Shown here: in pieces, positions 30,134 through 40,372 of the stretch
Layout of the letters: each line of letters starts with the position of its first letter
How positions within the stretch are numbered: position 1 is the stretch's first letter
NCBI RefSeq assembly: GCF_009828585.1
Contig: NZ_WSRZ01000001.1
Coordinates: 51,382 to 115,381, forward strand
DNA from: Shewanella litoralis
GTDB lineage: Bacteria; Pseudomonadota; Gammaproteobacteria; Enterobacterales; Shewanellaceae
DNA: 64,000 nucleotides
Reading direction: 5' to 3'
Translations under genes and position numbers: made by a program
Notes under the pieces: model-generated
What the model saw: only the letters and a program-made list of their open reading frames with translations
What the model was told of the DNA's origin: nothing
Databases searched by the model: none

Positions 30134-31657
30134 ATGGCAATAGCCTGTGTGATTACTCGAGCAAGTTGCGGTGTCGAAGCCCCGAAAGTCACTGTAGAAG
30201 TACATTTAAGTAATGGTTTACCCGCATTTAATTTAGTGGGTTTACCCGAAGCCTCAGTCAAAGAAGCCAAAGAACGGGTAAGAAGTGCCTTGATCAATGC
30301 CGGGTTCGAATTCCCCCAGCGACGCATTACCGTTAACCTCGCACCTGCAGACTTACCCAAGCAAGGTGGCCGTTATGACTTACCGATTGCGATTGGTATT
30401 TTAGCCGCATCCAATCAAGTGCCTGTCAAAGCGCTGCAACAATGTGAATTTGTTGGTGAACTGGCATTGTCAGGGCAAATTCGTTCTTGTACCGGCTTAC
30501 TGCCAGCCATTATTGCCGCGCGCAACGATCAACATCATTTTTTTATGCCTATCGATAATCGTCACGAAGCTGAATTAGTGGGGTATCACCAAAGTTATTT
30601 TGTCGCCCATTTACAAAATTTAGCCGCGTTTTTACATGGTCAAGCGCAACTGCCTTTACTCGACACCCAGCCAGAATGGATTGAAGAGCTTCAGCCAACT
30701 GACAATTCATTATGCATGAGTGATGTCATTGGCCAATATCAAGCTAAACAAGGGCTAGAAATTGCTGCGGCCGGAAATCACAACCTACTTTTTCTTGGAC
30801 CTCCAGGTACTGGTAAAAGCATGTTAGCTAACCGAATCATCCCGCTGCTGCCTGCATTGACGTACGATGAAGCTATTGAAGTAGCCGCCATTCACTCGGT
30901 GGCAGGTTTACACATCAAACCGCAAAATTTTCTTAATCGCCCTTTTCGTTCGCCACACCATACTTGCTCGTCAATCGCGTTAATAGGTGGTGGCAGCCAC
31001 CCAAAACCTGGGGAGATATCGTTGGCTCATCGGGGGATATTATTTTTAGATGAAATCGCTGAGTTTCCTCGTAAAGTACTCGACTGCTTAAGAGAGCCGT
31101 TAGAAACTGGCCAGGTCGAAATATCTCGAGCGGCCGCAAAGCTCACTTTTTCAAGCCGTTTTCAACTTATCGCCGCCATGAATCCTAGCCCCTGCGGTGA
31201 TACCGAACGTTCCCGCTCAACCCCAGATCAAATTCAGCGTTATTTATCGCGTCTGTCTGGGCCATTTTTAGATAGATTTGATTTAACCGTTGATGTGCCC
31301 AAATTGCCCTCAGGTACCTTAACCAAAAAACATCAGCCAGGTGAAACTAGCATTGAAATAGCAAAACGCGTTAAACAAGCACGTGAAAGTCAACTGGCAA
31401 GAGCTGGAGTACTCAATAGCGAGTTAAGCCCGAAACAGCTCAAGCAAGACAGCCAAATTAGCCAGCAAGATTTAGAGTTTTTAGAGCAAAGCGTAGTGAG
31501 TTTAGGCTTGTCTGTTCGCAGTTTTCATCGTATTCAGCGAGTGTCGCGCACTATTGCCGACTTACAACAATCGATCACCATCGAGCGTAGTCACATCGCT
31601 CAGGCCCTTGGTTACCGAGCAATGGACCGCCTGCTTGCAAAGTTGAATCAACAATAA
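30134..31657 (+). CDS. comM: YifB/ComM-family Mg-chelatase-like AAA+ ATPase
   Basis: AAA+ protein of 507 aa. The N-terminal ChlI-like domain (about 20-145) is followed by the AAA+ core with Walker A GPPGTGKSM (about residue 220), a Walker B-like segment ILFLDEIAEFPRKVLD and sensor FQLIAAMNPSPCGD, then a C-terminal Mg-chelatase domain (about 400-500). In Vibrio and Haemophilus ComM is a branch-migration helicase needed for transformation. The start ATG at 30134 follows an AAGGA box at 30121-30125. Confidence 0.92.
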   Translation: MAIACVITRASCGVEAPKVTVEVHLSNGLPAFNLVGLPEASVKEAKERVRSALINAGFEFPQRRITVNLAPADLPKQGGRYDLPIAIGILAASNQVPVKALQQCEFVGELALSGQIRSCTGLLPAIIAARNDQHHFFMPIDNRHEAELVGYHQSYFVAHLQNLAAFLHGQAQLPLLDTQPEWIEELQPTDNSLCMSDVIGQYQAKQGLEIAAAGNHNLLFLGPPGTGKSMLANRIIPLLPALTYDEAIEVAAIHSVAGLHIKPQNFLNRPFRSPHHTCSSIALIGGGSHPKPGEISLAHRGILFLDEIAEFPRKVLDCLREPLETGQVEISRAAAKLTFSSRFQLIAAMNPSPCGDTERSRSTPDQIQRYLSRLSGPFLDRFDLTVDVPKLPSGTLTKKHQPGETSIEIAKRVKQARESQLARAGVLNSELSPKQLKQDSQISQQDLEFLEQSVVSLGLSVRSFHRIQRVSRTIADLQQSITIERSHIAQALGYRAMDRLLAKLNQQ

Positions 31658-31737
31658 AATCAATTTTTAACGGTTGTATTTATTGAGCAATCCTGCGACT
31701 ACGAGTAACATAGCTCTCCGTTTAATAGGAGAGAAAA

Positions 31738-32634
31738 ATGTCGCTGTTTTCTAAAATCAAAGGCTGCATAGCATTCGTATGCTATTTACTGAATACCATT
31801 TTTTGGACTATTCCCATTTTGGTGTTTAGTGTTGTTAAGCTTATCCCGATTGGCGTTTTTCAAAAAAGCTGTAGTTATATTCTTGATAACTGTGCCACGG
31901 CGTGGATCAGCGTCAACAATGTCGTCGAAGCTATTTTTCACCCAATGCGCATTCACGTTTCTGGCGATCAACAGTTTTCAGAACAAGAATGGTACATGGT
32001 TATTGCGAATCACCAGTCTTGGGTCGACATTCTGATTTTGCAGCGCGTGTTTAACCGTAAAATTCCTTTTTTAAAGTTTTTCCTTAAACAAGAATTGATT
32101 TATGTGCCTATTTTGGGCTTAGCCTGGTGGGCATTAGACTTTCCATTTATGCGCCGTTACAGCTCAGCGCAACTGCGTAAAAACCCCAAGCTTAAAGGTA
32201 AAGATATTGAAATTACCCGCAAAGCCTGTGAAAAATTTAAAACCAAACCGGTCAGTATCATGAACTTTGTTGAAGGCACTCGCTTCACTCAGGCAAAACA
32301 TGACAAACAACAATCCACCTTTAAGCACCTTTTAAAACCGAAAGCGGGCGGCATGGCATTTGCGCTCTCAGCAATGGGTGAACACATCAATAAACTCGTC
32401 GATGTCACCATTTATTATCCAGATAAGGTTCCTACCTACTGGCAGTATATTTGCGGTGCGCTCAATGAAGTCCATGTACACGTTAGTATTAGCGATATTC
32501 CGCAAAGTATGCGTGGCGATTACCTCAAAGATCGTGAATTCAAAATTGATTTTCAAGAGCAGCTCAATCAAATTTGGGTCAATAAAGACAAACAACTGCA
32601 GAGACTTGCTGACGAAACAAAACAAAAGGCATAA
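31738..32634 (+). CDS. YihG-like lysophospholipid acyltransferase, copy 1
   Basis: Membrane acyltransferase of the PlsC superfamily, 298 aa. N-terminal hydrophobic helices (about 8-45) are followed by the catalytic NHQSWVDI (HX4D, about residue 92) and the acceptor-binding motif FVEGTRF (about 178). It matches E. coli YihG in layout (FLKxxLxxVPxLGLxxWALDxPFM). An AGGAGAG box lies before the ATG. A close paralogue begins 6 bases after the stop. Confidence 0.9.
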   Translation: MSLFSKIKGCIAFVCYLLNTIFWTIPILVFSVVKLIPIGVFQKSCSYILDNCATAWISVNNVVEAIFHPMRIHVSGDQQFSEQEWYMVIANHQSWVDILILQRVFNRKIPFLKFFLKQELIYVPILGLAWWALDFPFMRRYSSAQLRKNPKLKGKDIEITRKACEKFKTKPVSIMNFVEGTRFTQAKHDKQQSTFKHLLKPKAGGMAFALSAMGEHINKLVDVTIYYPDKVPTYWQYICGALNEVHVHVSISDIPQSMRGDYLKDREFKIDFQEQLNQIWVNKDKQLQRLADETKQKA

Positions 32635-32640
32635 CGATAC

Positions 32641-33546
32641 ATGTTGACGTTTTTACCTGGTCCAGTGCTGTATATTCTCAGCCTTACGCTGTTAATTATT
32701 AACACCAGTTTATGGGGTTCATTGTTAACTGTAGGCGGTATCGTGAAGTTGTTACTGCCCTTCAAGACTGTACGCAGTGTGTTAACTAAAATAATGAACC
32801 GATTTATGTGGGCCTGGGCGACATGTAACGGCGGAATTTTGTATCTGATATCCAACATAGAATGGGATATTTCTGGTCTTGAGAAACTCGATCCCAATGG
32901 CTGGTATTTAATTATCAGTAATCATGTCAGCGGATTTGATATTGCGGCACAAACCTATGTGTTGCGTAATCACATTCCTATGCTGAAGTTTTTTCTCAAA
33001 AAAGAACTCTTGTATGTGCCGATTATGGGCTTAGGTTGTTGGGCGTTGGACATGCCATTTATGGACCGAACCAGCCCGGCAAAACTTAAAAAGAATCCAA
33101 AGCTGAGAGGCAAGGACCTTGAAACCACTCGTAAGGCATGTGAGCGCTTTAAAGATTCACCCACCTCTATCATTAATTATGTTGAAGGTAGTCGCTTTAC
33201 TGAAGAAAAACGCCTACGCCAGGATTCACCCTATCGACATTTATTACGTCCTAAAGCCAGTGGTATCGCATTTACCTTATCTGCTATGGGTGAGCAATTT
33301 ACCAATTTACTCAACATCACATTGGTTTACCCTGAAACATCTGAAGCAGTGTTAAGCAATGTGATGCATGGCCGCACCAAAAAAGTAGTCATGCGGGTTG
33401 ACGTGTTACCCGTACCTCATGTTGATTCAACTGACTACTTTTCCAATGCTGACACTCGGGTGACATTCCAACGCTGGTTAAATCAGTTGTGGAGTGAAAA
33501 GGACCAATTGATTGATGATGAAATTAGACGTTATCAACAAAAGTAA
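32641..33546 (+). CDS. YihG-like lysophospholipid acyltransferase, copy 2
   Basis: 301 aa, same family and layout as the gene before it: N-terminal hydrophobic helices, the HX4D motif NHVSGFDI (about residue 96) and YVEGSRF (about 180). The pair arose by tandem duplication but has diverged widely outside the active-site core. Close spacing implies one transcript. Confidence 0.9.
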   Translation: MLTFLPGPVLYILSLTLLIINTSLWGSLLTVGGIVKLLLPFKTVRSVLTKIMNRFMWAWATCNGGILYLISNIEWDISGLEKLDPNGWYLIISNHVSGFDIAAQTYVLRNHIPMLKFFLKKELLYVPIMGLGCWALDMPFMDRTSPAKLKKNPKLRGKDLETTRKACERFKDSPTSIINYVEGSRFTEEKRLRQDSPYRHLLRPKASGIAFTLSAMGEQFTNLLNITLVYPETSEAVLSNVMHGRTKKVVMRVDVLPVPHVDSTDYFSNADTRVTFQRWLNQLWSEKDQLIDDEIRRYQQK

Positions 33547-33763
33547 CCTCAACAGGATTAGAGTATTTTTACAGCAAAGAAGCATAACACTGTCAGTTTT
33601 TACCAATATCCATTACTCTAATTACATGCTCCATTTAAGTAAAAGCTTAGTCACTGAAAATTCGAGGCTTAATCAGTGTTTTCCTGTTAAGCTAAGTAAC
33701 CTGAGCTCAGATTAACTAGGCCATTTCACGCCACATTGCTAATTTAACTTATATAGGTGAGAT

Positions 33764-36700
33764 TTGAATTTTCGTGCATTCACGCATATAACACACTGGG
33801 TAATGTTGCTTACATTGATATTTTCAGTGCCTGTTTCAGCGCAACAAAATAATGCCTACGATGGTCTCGCCGAAGTTAAGTTTGAGCACTTCGACACGGA
33901 AGGAAAACTCAACCAAAACTCTATAACCCGCCTGTTTATGGACAGTGCCGGCATGATGTGGATTGGTACTCAAGATGGCCTACACAGTTACAATGGTGTT
34001 GATTTTGAGCTTTACCTTAAACAAGCAGACAATCACAACAGCATTTCGGGTAATTTTATCACTGACATTTTGCAATCCCCTGACGGTGATTTGTGGGTCG
34101 GTACGTTTGATAATGGACTCAATCGCTTTAATTTACAGACAGGCGAGTTTCAGCAATTTAAAAAAGAGCAAGGCTTAGGTGAGCTTCAAATAACCAAATT
34201 AGCGGTTATTGGCGACACGTTATGGATTGGTACGCGTGCTGGTTTGTACTTATTGTCGTTAAAAACCGAAAAAATCATTCCGGTTAGCCTCGGTAACAAT
34301 ATCACCCCAGATATTGTCAGCCTTGCAAACGTTGATAACAAATACATTGTGGTTGGCACTCAAGCCAATGGCACCTTTGCTGTAGACAGTAACACCATTA
34401 TTCGTCTCGATATCCCCACAACAATGGTCGTTAACCAAATCCATTCAAGCTCAGTTTATTCAGTCTGGTTAGCTATCGACAATCAAATCTGGCGTTACAA
34501 TCTCGATACCCACCAGAAAGATTTAATATGGTCACACAACAACAGCTACGGCGAAAATCGTAAAATTACTGACTTTGTCGTGGTCAATGCCAACCAGCTT
34601 TTTGCTATTGGTAATAATACCGGACTGTTTCAACTCGACTTTAAAGATGGCCAGTGGCATAGCACAATATATAAGCACAACCCGCAAGCGTTAAACACCA
34701 TCAGTGCCAACACACTACAAACATTGTTACTCGATGTAAGTGGTACGCTTTGGATTGGCACAGGCTACTCAGGGATTGATAAACTTAACCTTAGCCATCA
34801 ATATTTTACCCATTATTACGACTACCATCCTGATTCACCCGGCATGGCTAACATGGTGCGCAGTATTTTTCGTGATAAACAACAACGCTTATGGATAGGC
34901 ACTGATGGCGCGGGAGTAAAATACCTCGCACCTCAAGATACTCAGTATCATTATATTAATCATTTGTTTGCGGAAGCTTTATCAATTCCTGTTGAGCAAT
35001 TGTCAATTATAGTGAATGACATAATTCAAGATAAGCAGGATGTTTTATGGTTTGCGACCAACATCGGTTTATTTACCCTGGACAGCAACAATACACTCGT
35101 GCAAGTGCTGCCCGCCAACGATCAGTTGCATGCCGATACCAAATTTCGTAGTTTAGCCTTTGACGATAAAGACCGCCTATGGATAGCAAGCTCATTAGGT
35201 TTGTATTTTATTTCTGAGCACACCCAGCGGATGATGTCTTATAACTTTGGCTTTCAGTCTGATTTTTCACCGTTTAAATATCAAATTATTAAACTGCATT
35301 TTAGCCAAGGCTACTTATGGTTAGGCACCATGGGCGGAGTCGTTCGGTTATCACCTGAAGAGCAAACACTCGTATTTTTAACCCATGATCCAGAGAATGT
35401 TTATAGCCTCAGCGATAATCGTGTAAGGGATTTTTTGTTGGCCGAAAATGGCGACTTTTGGGTCGCGACTCATGGTGGCATAGACAAACTCACCATGGAA
35501 TACGGCAGCTTTAAATTTGAACGAATGGACGTCAATGCTGATCACAGCAGTAATACTGTTTATGCCATGTTAGAAGACGAAAAACATGACTTATGGCTAA
35601 GCACTAACTCCGGTATTTCGCGCTTTACCCCAAGTAGTAATCGCTTTATTTCATATAATAAATTCGAAGGCTTACAAGCCAATGAGTTCAATGGCGCAGC
35701 TAAATTTAAAGAGGCTAATGGCACATTATGGTTTGGTGGCATTAATGGCCTCAACCAGTTTAATCCCGCTACCGTCCCCAATTATAGAGCCGAAAACAAA
35801 CTGGCACTCACTAAATACACCCTAGGTGAAACGCAATATCCTGTGCGCGATTTAAGCCATGCGCCTGATATTGTGATGCCATATGAAAAACAGCTCATCA
35901 GCTTTGAAATTGGCTCATTGAACTTTAGTTACCCAGGACTCAGCCGTTTTAGTTACAAGCTTGATGGATTTGATACAGAATGGCGAGAGCTATCACAAGG
36001 TCATCAAATTTCTTATACCAATCTCTCACCCGGCGAATATACCTTGATCGTTCGTCATGCACTGGGAACAAACCAATACAGTCAATACACGCTCAATGTT
36101 CGGGTGTCGGTGGTTCCACCTGTGTATATGACTCATATGGCCTATGCCGCTTATGTTACTCTCGGCTTGCTATTAATTATCTGGTTTATTGCTGCACGAC
36201 GCAAAAAACAAAGAAAACAACGTGAATTTGATAGCAGCATTCGCGCCTCTGAAGAACGCCTTAAATTAGCCCTTTGGGCGTCGGGCGACGGTATGTGGGA
36301 CTGGAACATTAAAGACGATAAAGTGTATCGGACCAATATGGTTGAACCGATGAACTTTTCGTTAAAAGATCAATTACTGATTAAAAGTATTCATCCAGAA
36401 GACCGCCCGCGTGTACAAAAACTGTTAACTGAACACCTTAATGGCGAGAGCGAATTTTTTGAAGCAGAATATCGGGTAGAAACCCAACCCGGCACGTGGG
36501 CCTGGCTGTTAGACAGAGGCCAAATTGTCGAGCGTGATAGTAACAATGTGCCATTACGAATGGCTGGGACTCACAAAGACATTACCAGCCGTAAGCTCAC
36601 TGAGAACGAACTGAAGTTGTCATCGCAAGTATTGTTTAGCATGAACGAAGCGGTTGTTGTGGGCGAGTTAGACTATCAAGTTCGTTCTGTAAATCCGGCG

Positions 36701-38275
36701 TTTAGCCGTATAACCGGTTTTAAACATCGCGATGTGGTCGGCAAACACTTTTTGTTTTTAACCATGGGTAAACAATCCCGTGAGTTTTATAACTCAGTTG
36801 AAACCCAGTTATTAAGACATAAACACTGGGCGGGTGAAATTAACATTAGAACCCGTGACCGTCGTGGCATTCTTGCCTGGTTAGAGATCAATCAAGTTAT
36901 CGATAATAAAGGTGAAACCAGCCACTTTGTTGCGGTATTTACCGACATTACTGCGCGTAAAAAAGCAGAAGAAGATCTACGCGTACTGGCGAACTTTGAT
37001 CCATTAACAGGCTTACCTAACCGCACATTATTTCAAGACAGATTAAACCAGGCAGTCACCAAAGCACATCGCGCCGAAAACATTGTCGCACTGCTATTTT
37101 TAGACCTTGACCGCTTTAAACACATTAATGACTCTATGGGTCACCATGTAGGCGATTTGCTACTTAAAGCGGTTGCGCACCGCTTACAAAATGCAGTGCG
37201 TGACGGCGATACCGTTGCCCGTTTAGGTGGCGACGAATTTACTATTATTTTAGAAGGAGTTGCTAAATCCAAAGCCGCTACCATCATCGCCGAAAAAGTA
37301 TTACACGCTTTTCAGACTCCCTTTTTACTTGATGACAAAGTCCTGACTATTTCACCCTCAATCGGCATAAGTTTGTACCCTGAAGACGCCGAGGACACCA
37401 CATCATTAATTAAATATGCTGATACCGCCATGTACCACGCTAAGTCATTGGGGCGCAATAATTTCCAGTTTTATACCAAAGAGCTCAATCAATACGCGAC
37501 ACGCCATGTGCAGTTAGAGGCAGGCTTGAAAAAAGCCCTGCAAGAAAACGAATTCTATCTCGTTTACCAACCTAAGTATGATGTTAAAACTAAGCGAATC
37601 ATTGGATTAGAAGCATTACTACGTTGGGACAGCCCTGAGCTTGGCCCTATTTCGCCCGTAGAGTTTATTCCACTTGCAGAAGAAACAGGCTTAATTAACC
37701 CCATCGGTAACTGGGCTATTAACCAAGCATGTAGCCAACTTGCATTGTGGCATCAGCAAGGTTTTGAGCATATCTCGGTGGCCGTCAACTTATCAGCAAG
37801 GCAGTTAAAAGCAGATATTATCTCAACCATTGAAGTTGCTCTTGCCGTATCAGGCTTAGCTGCCGAGTCGTTAGAACTTGAATTAACAGAATCCATGATT
37901 ATGGGTAATCCACAAGATTCAGTTGCGGTATTATCGAAACTCAAAGCATTAGGCTTAACCATTGCCATTGATGACTTTGGGACAGGCTATTCTAGTTTGA
38001 GCTATTTGAAACGATTCCCGATTGATACCTTAAAAATTGATCGTGAATTTGTCCGCGATATTACTGAAGACCCAGATGATGCCGCGATTACCAGCGCGAT
38101 TATTACCTTAGCCCACAGCCTTGAACTGAATGTAGTGGCAGAAGGGGTAGAAACCCAGGAGCAGCTTGAGTTTTTACGTAATGGCGGTTGTGATCAGGTG
38201 CAAGGGTTCCTCCTCAGTAAACCGCTCACCGCAAGTGATTGTTTAGCGCTGTTGACCAAAGATAAGCAGCTTTAA
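33764..38275 (+). CDS. Two-component-type beta-propeller sensor with PAS, GGDEF and EAL domains
   Basis: Inner-membrane c-di-GMP enzyme of 1503 aa. A signal peptide (1-27, ending VSAQQ) is followed by a periplasmic domain of repeated propeller blades (about 35-720; D.xGxLWIGT-type repeats) and a Y_Y_Y-type domain (about 725-785). One membrane helix (about 792-811), two PAS domains (835-945, 950-1075), GGDEF (1078-1240; motif GGDEF near 1154 with I-site RDGD five residues before) and EAL (1255-1500; EALLRW, DDFGTGYSSL intact) complete it. Both catalytic domains look active. The start is TTG behind an AGGTGA box, which keeps the whole signal peptide. The ligand is unknown. Confidence 0.92.
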   Translation: MNFRAFTHITHWVMLLTLIFSVPVSAQQNNAYDGLAEVKFEHFDTEGKLNQNSITRLFMDSAGMMWIGTQDGLHSYNGVDFELYLKQADNHNSISGNFITDILQSPDGDLWVGTFDNGLNRFNLQTGEFQQFKKEQGLGELQITKLAVIGDTLWIGTRAGLYLLSLKTEKIIPVSLGNNITPDIVSLANVDNKYIVVGTQANGTFAVDSNTIIRLDIPTTMVVNQIHSSSVYSVWLAIDNQIWRYNLDTHQKDLIWSHNNSYGENRKITDFVVVNANQLFAIGNNTGLFQLDFKDGQWHSTIYKHNPQALNTISANTLQTLLLDVSGTLWIGTGYSGIDKLNLSHQYFTHYYDYHPDSPGMANMVRSIFRDKQQRLWIGTDGAGVKYLAPQDTQYHYINHLFAEALSIPVEQLSIIVNDIIQDKQDVLWFATNIGLFTLDSNNTLVQVLPANDQLHADTKFRSLAFDDKDRLWIASSLGLYFISEHTQRMMSYNFGFQSDFSPFKYQIIKLHFSQGYLWLGTMGGVVRLSPEEQTLVFLTHDPENVYSLSDNRVRDFLLAENGDFWVATHGGIDKLTMEYGSFKFERMDVNADHSSNTVYAMLEDEKHDLWLSTNSGISRFTPSSNRFISYNKFEGLQANEFNGAAKFKEANGTLWFGGINGLNQFNPATVPNYRAENKLALTKYTLGETQYPVRDLSHAPDIVMPYEKQLISFEIGSLNFSYPGLSRFSYKLDGFDTEWRELSQGHQISYTNLSPGEYTLIVRHALGTNQYSQYTLNVRVSVVPPVYMTHMAYAAYVTLGLLLIIWFIAARRKKQRKQREFDSSIRASEERLKLALWASGDGMWDWNIKDDKVYRTNMVEPMNFSLKDQLLIKSIHPEDRPRVQKLLTEHLNGESEFFEAEYRVETQPGTWAWLLDRGQIVERDSNNVPLRMAGTHKDITSRKLTENELKLSSQVLFSMNEAVVVGELDYQVRSVNPAFSRITGFKHRDVVGKHFLFLTMGKQSREFYNSVETQLLRHKHWAGEINIRTRDRRGILAWLEINQVIDNKGETSHFVAVFTDITARKKAEEDLRVLANFDPLTGLPNRTLFQDRLNQAVTKAHRAENIVALLFLDLDRFKHINDSMGHHVGDLLLKAVAHRLQNAVRDGDTVARLGGDEFTIILEGVAKSKAATIIAEKVLHAFQTPFLLDDKVLTISPSIGISLYPEDAEDTTSLIKYADTAMYHAKSLGRNNFQFYTKELNQYATRHVQLEAGLKKALQENEFYLVYQPKYDVKTKRIIGLEALLRWDSPELGPISPVEFIPLAEETGLINPIGNWAINQACSQLALWHQQGFEHISVAVNLSARQLKADIISTIEVALAVSGLAAESLELELTESMIMGNPQDSVAVLSKLKALGLTIAIDDFGTGYSSLSYLKRFPIDTLKIDREFVRDITEDPDDAAITSAIITLAHSLELNVVAEGVETQEQLEFLRNGGCDQVQGFLLSKPLTASDCLALLTKDKQL

Positions 38276-38276
38276 A

Positions 38277-38318
38277 CAGGCAAAATAAAAGCTCCCTAGG
38301 GAGCTTTTATTTTGCCTG
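38277..38318. terminator. Bidirectional terminator between the propeller sensor and ilvE
   Basis: A perfect 42-base palindrome. Each arm is 21 bases and begins caggcaaaataaaagctccc; the second arm is its exact complement. The T-rich arm serves either strand between two convergent genes. Confidence 0.85.
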
Positions 38319-38354
38319 CAGCTTAACTAAGACGCATAAGCTAAGTCGCACAAA

Positions 38355-39446
38355 CTAAGGCGCAACTCGCTCTACACGTTTAACCCAGCCTTGTGGTGCA
38401 GCAACATGGCCTTTTTGTAACTCAGTAAACAGCTTATAAATACGCTGAATATTAGGGCCAACCTTACCATCGCCAACAGTCACGATGCGACCATCTTCGA
38501 AGATATATGAGCTAACAGGTGATACCACAGCAGCAGTACCAAAACCACCAGCTTCAATAATTTCACCGGCTTCAATATCTGCAATAAACTTATCTAACTT
38601 CACCGTTTCTTGTCTGACTTCACAACCCAACATCTCTCCAAGTTCCATAATAGATTGGGAGGTAATTGATTTTAAAATAGTGTCAGTGAAGGTAGGAATA
38701 ATCACAGTGCCATCTTTTAAAATATGGAAGTGATTCATCGCGCCAGCTTCTTCAATTTGCGTGTTAGTTGAATCTAAATACAACACCTGCGAAGCACCAT
38801 GCTCTGCCGCGGCTTTACCTGCACGAAGAGAAGCAGCATAGTTGCCAGATGCTTTCGAAGCCCCTGTTCCACCAGACACGGCACGGTGATACTTAGTGCT
38901 GATTAACAAACGAATACCGTTATTAACACCCGATGCGTAGTAAGCACCAGACGGGCTTAACATGACACAGAAGGTGTATTTTTGACTAGGACTTACCGAT
39001 AAGCGGTCTTCGGTGGCAAAAATAAACGGGCGGATGTATAAACATGCACCTTCTTGTTGCGGAAACCATAAACGGTCCACATCAATGAGGGCGTTAATAC
39101 CTTTTAATTGCATCGCTTCATCAATATTGGGAATACACACAATATCGGCAGAACGGTTCATGCGCTCGGCATTTTTATTTAAACGGAAAGTATAAATCTC
39201 ACCGTCTTCATGCATAAAGGCTTTAGCGCCTTCAAAAATAGATTGCCCATAATGCAACGACATTGCACCAGGTGCCATTTCAAACGGTCCATAAGGGACA
39301 ATGCGCGGATCGCACCATTGGCCATCACGATAATCCATTAGAAACATGTGGTCAGTTCGAAGCTTGCCAAAACCGACATCACCTTCAGGTTTAAACGGTT
39401 CTGTGCGGCGCTCTGACGCAGATTTTAAATTATATTTTATGTCCAT
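38355..39446 (-). CDS. ilvE: Branched-chain amino acid aminotransferase IlvE (class IV, long form)
   Basis: Transaminates the oxo acids of Val, Ile and Leu. The 363 aa mark the BCAT type found in animals and many bacteria, longer than E. coli IlvE (309). Motifs: SLHYGQSIFEGAKAF near residue 85, the PLP Lys in the SGGTGASKASGNYAAS segment (about 205), and the C-terminal EAGGFGTAAVVSPV. The ATG at 39446 has an AAGGTGG box; a longer frame upstream has none. It lies 11 kb from the main ilv cluster. Confidence 0.94.
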   Translation of the reverse strand: MDIKYNLKSASERRTEPFKPEGDVGFGKLRTDHMFLMDYRDGQWCDPRIVPYGPFEMAPGAMSLHYGQSIFEGAKAFMHEDGEIYTFRLNKNAERMNRSADIVCIPNIDEAMQLKGINALIDVDRLWFPQQEGACLYIRPFIFATEDRLSVSPSQKYTFCVMLSPSGAYYASGVNNGIRLLISTKYHRAVSGGTGASKASGNYAASLRAGKAAAEHGASQVLYLDSTNTQIEEAGAMNHFHILKDGTVIIPTFTDTILKSITSQSIMELGEMLGCEVRQETVKLDKFIADIEAGEIIEAGGFGTAAVVSPVSSYIFEDGRIVTVGDGKVGPNIQRIYKLFTELQKGHVAAPQGWVKRVERVAP

Positions 39447-39614
39447 TGCATACCACCTTAAAAACTGAGCTTGCAGACTATGGAGGCTAGAGATTAATGT
39501 CAAGCCGCAGCTCGAGATCCTAAATCAAAATACGTCAATTGAACGTAACAAGCATCAATATATTTATTCATATTGCAGCAGACTCAATGTCAGCACTTCA
39601 GTCTATTCTATCGG

Positions 39615-39968
39615 TTATTTTACGATGCCCGCAATAATAGACACTTCGACTAAATATTCCGGTTCTGCAATCGCGGCTTGTACACAAGCCCTGGCGGGGG
39701 CATGCCCTGCTGGTACCCAATTGTCCCACACCAAGTTCATCGCATCGTAATCAGCCATGTCTTTGAGATAAAGGGTGGCAGATAAAATATGCTCACGGCT
39801 CGAACCCGCTTGAATCAACAAGGCATCCACTTCCTCTAGCATGGTGACGGTTTGAGTATTAATATCGCTAAATTTGTCTTTCGCAACCTGGCCACATAAA
39901 TAAACAGTATTGTTATGAATAACAATACTGCTCATCCGAGTGCCCACATCCAGTCTGGTAATTGTCAT
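39615..39968 (-). CDS. Rid-family protein (YoaB-like)
   Basis: A 117-aa protein of the YjgF/YER057c/UK114 fold. The start [20 protein letters not shown] and the C-terminal segment [24 protein letters not shown] are close to the YoaB subgroup. The conserved Arg before CVQA is the imine-binding residue of active Rid proteins. RidA proteins remove reactive enamines made by IlvA; a nearby ilvE is consistent with that link, but YoaB-group substrates are not known. Confidence 0.85.
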   Translation of the reverse strand: MTITRLDVGTRMSSIVIHNNTVYLCGQVAKDKFSDINTQTVTMLEEVDALLIQAGSSREHILSATLYLKDMADYDAMNLVWDNWVPAGHAPARACVQAAIAEPEYLVEVSIIAGIVK

Positions 39969-40140
39969 AAAACGCGCTTTTATTGTTTAAGTGAGTCGAC
40001 GAAAATAGCGCGATCTAAGATAAAGTACAATATCGACTGATTTATTGAATATATTTTAGCCACTTAGTTTTAAAGGCTATTCCTATAGGCCTTGTCACTG
40101 CTAGAATCGGGGTTCCATCCAGAAACGTATAGGACTCCCC

Positions 40141-40362
40141 ATGAGCCTTGAATTATTGTCCCAACTGGAAACCAAAATCCAGGCGACTCTTGAAAATATT
40201 GAGCTACTAAAAATGGAGCTTGAAGAAGAGAAGCAAAAGAACGAAGCGTTAGCGCAACAGCAAGAAGAATTGACACAAAAAAACCAACAATTGCAGCAAG
40301 ACCTCAACTCTTGGAGCGATAAGGTCAACGGCCTTGTTGGTTTATTGAATAGCGAAATGTAA
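40141..40362 (+). CDS. zapB: Cell division protein ZapB
   Basis: A 73-aa protein that is almost all coiled coil with Leu, Glu and Gln heptads. [20 protein letters not shown] and the C-terminal [12 protein letters not shown] match ZapB, which links the FtsZ ring to MatP through ZapA. An AGGA box precedes the ATG. A hairpin terminator after the stop lies inside the convergent gene. Confidence 0.93.
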   Translation: MSLELLSQLETKIQATLENIELLKMELEEEKQKNEALAQQQEELTQKNQQLQQDLNSWSDKVNGLVGLLNSEM

Positions 40363-40372
40363 GCGAGTCTTT

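Noticed and set aside
29919-30143. 74-codon frame upstream of the YifB/ComM gene
   Set aside because: No Shine-Dalgarno box, no recognisable family, and it runs into the coding start of the next gene.
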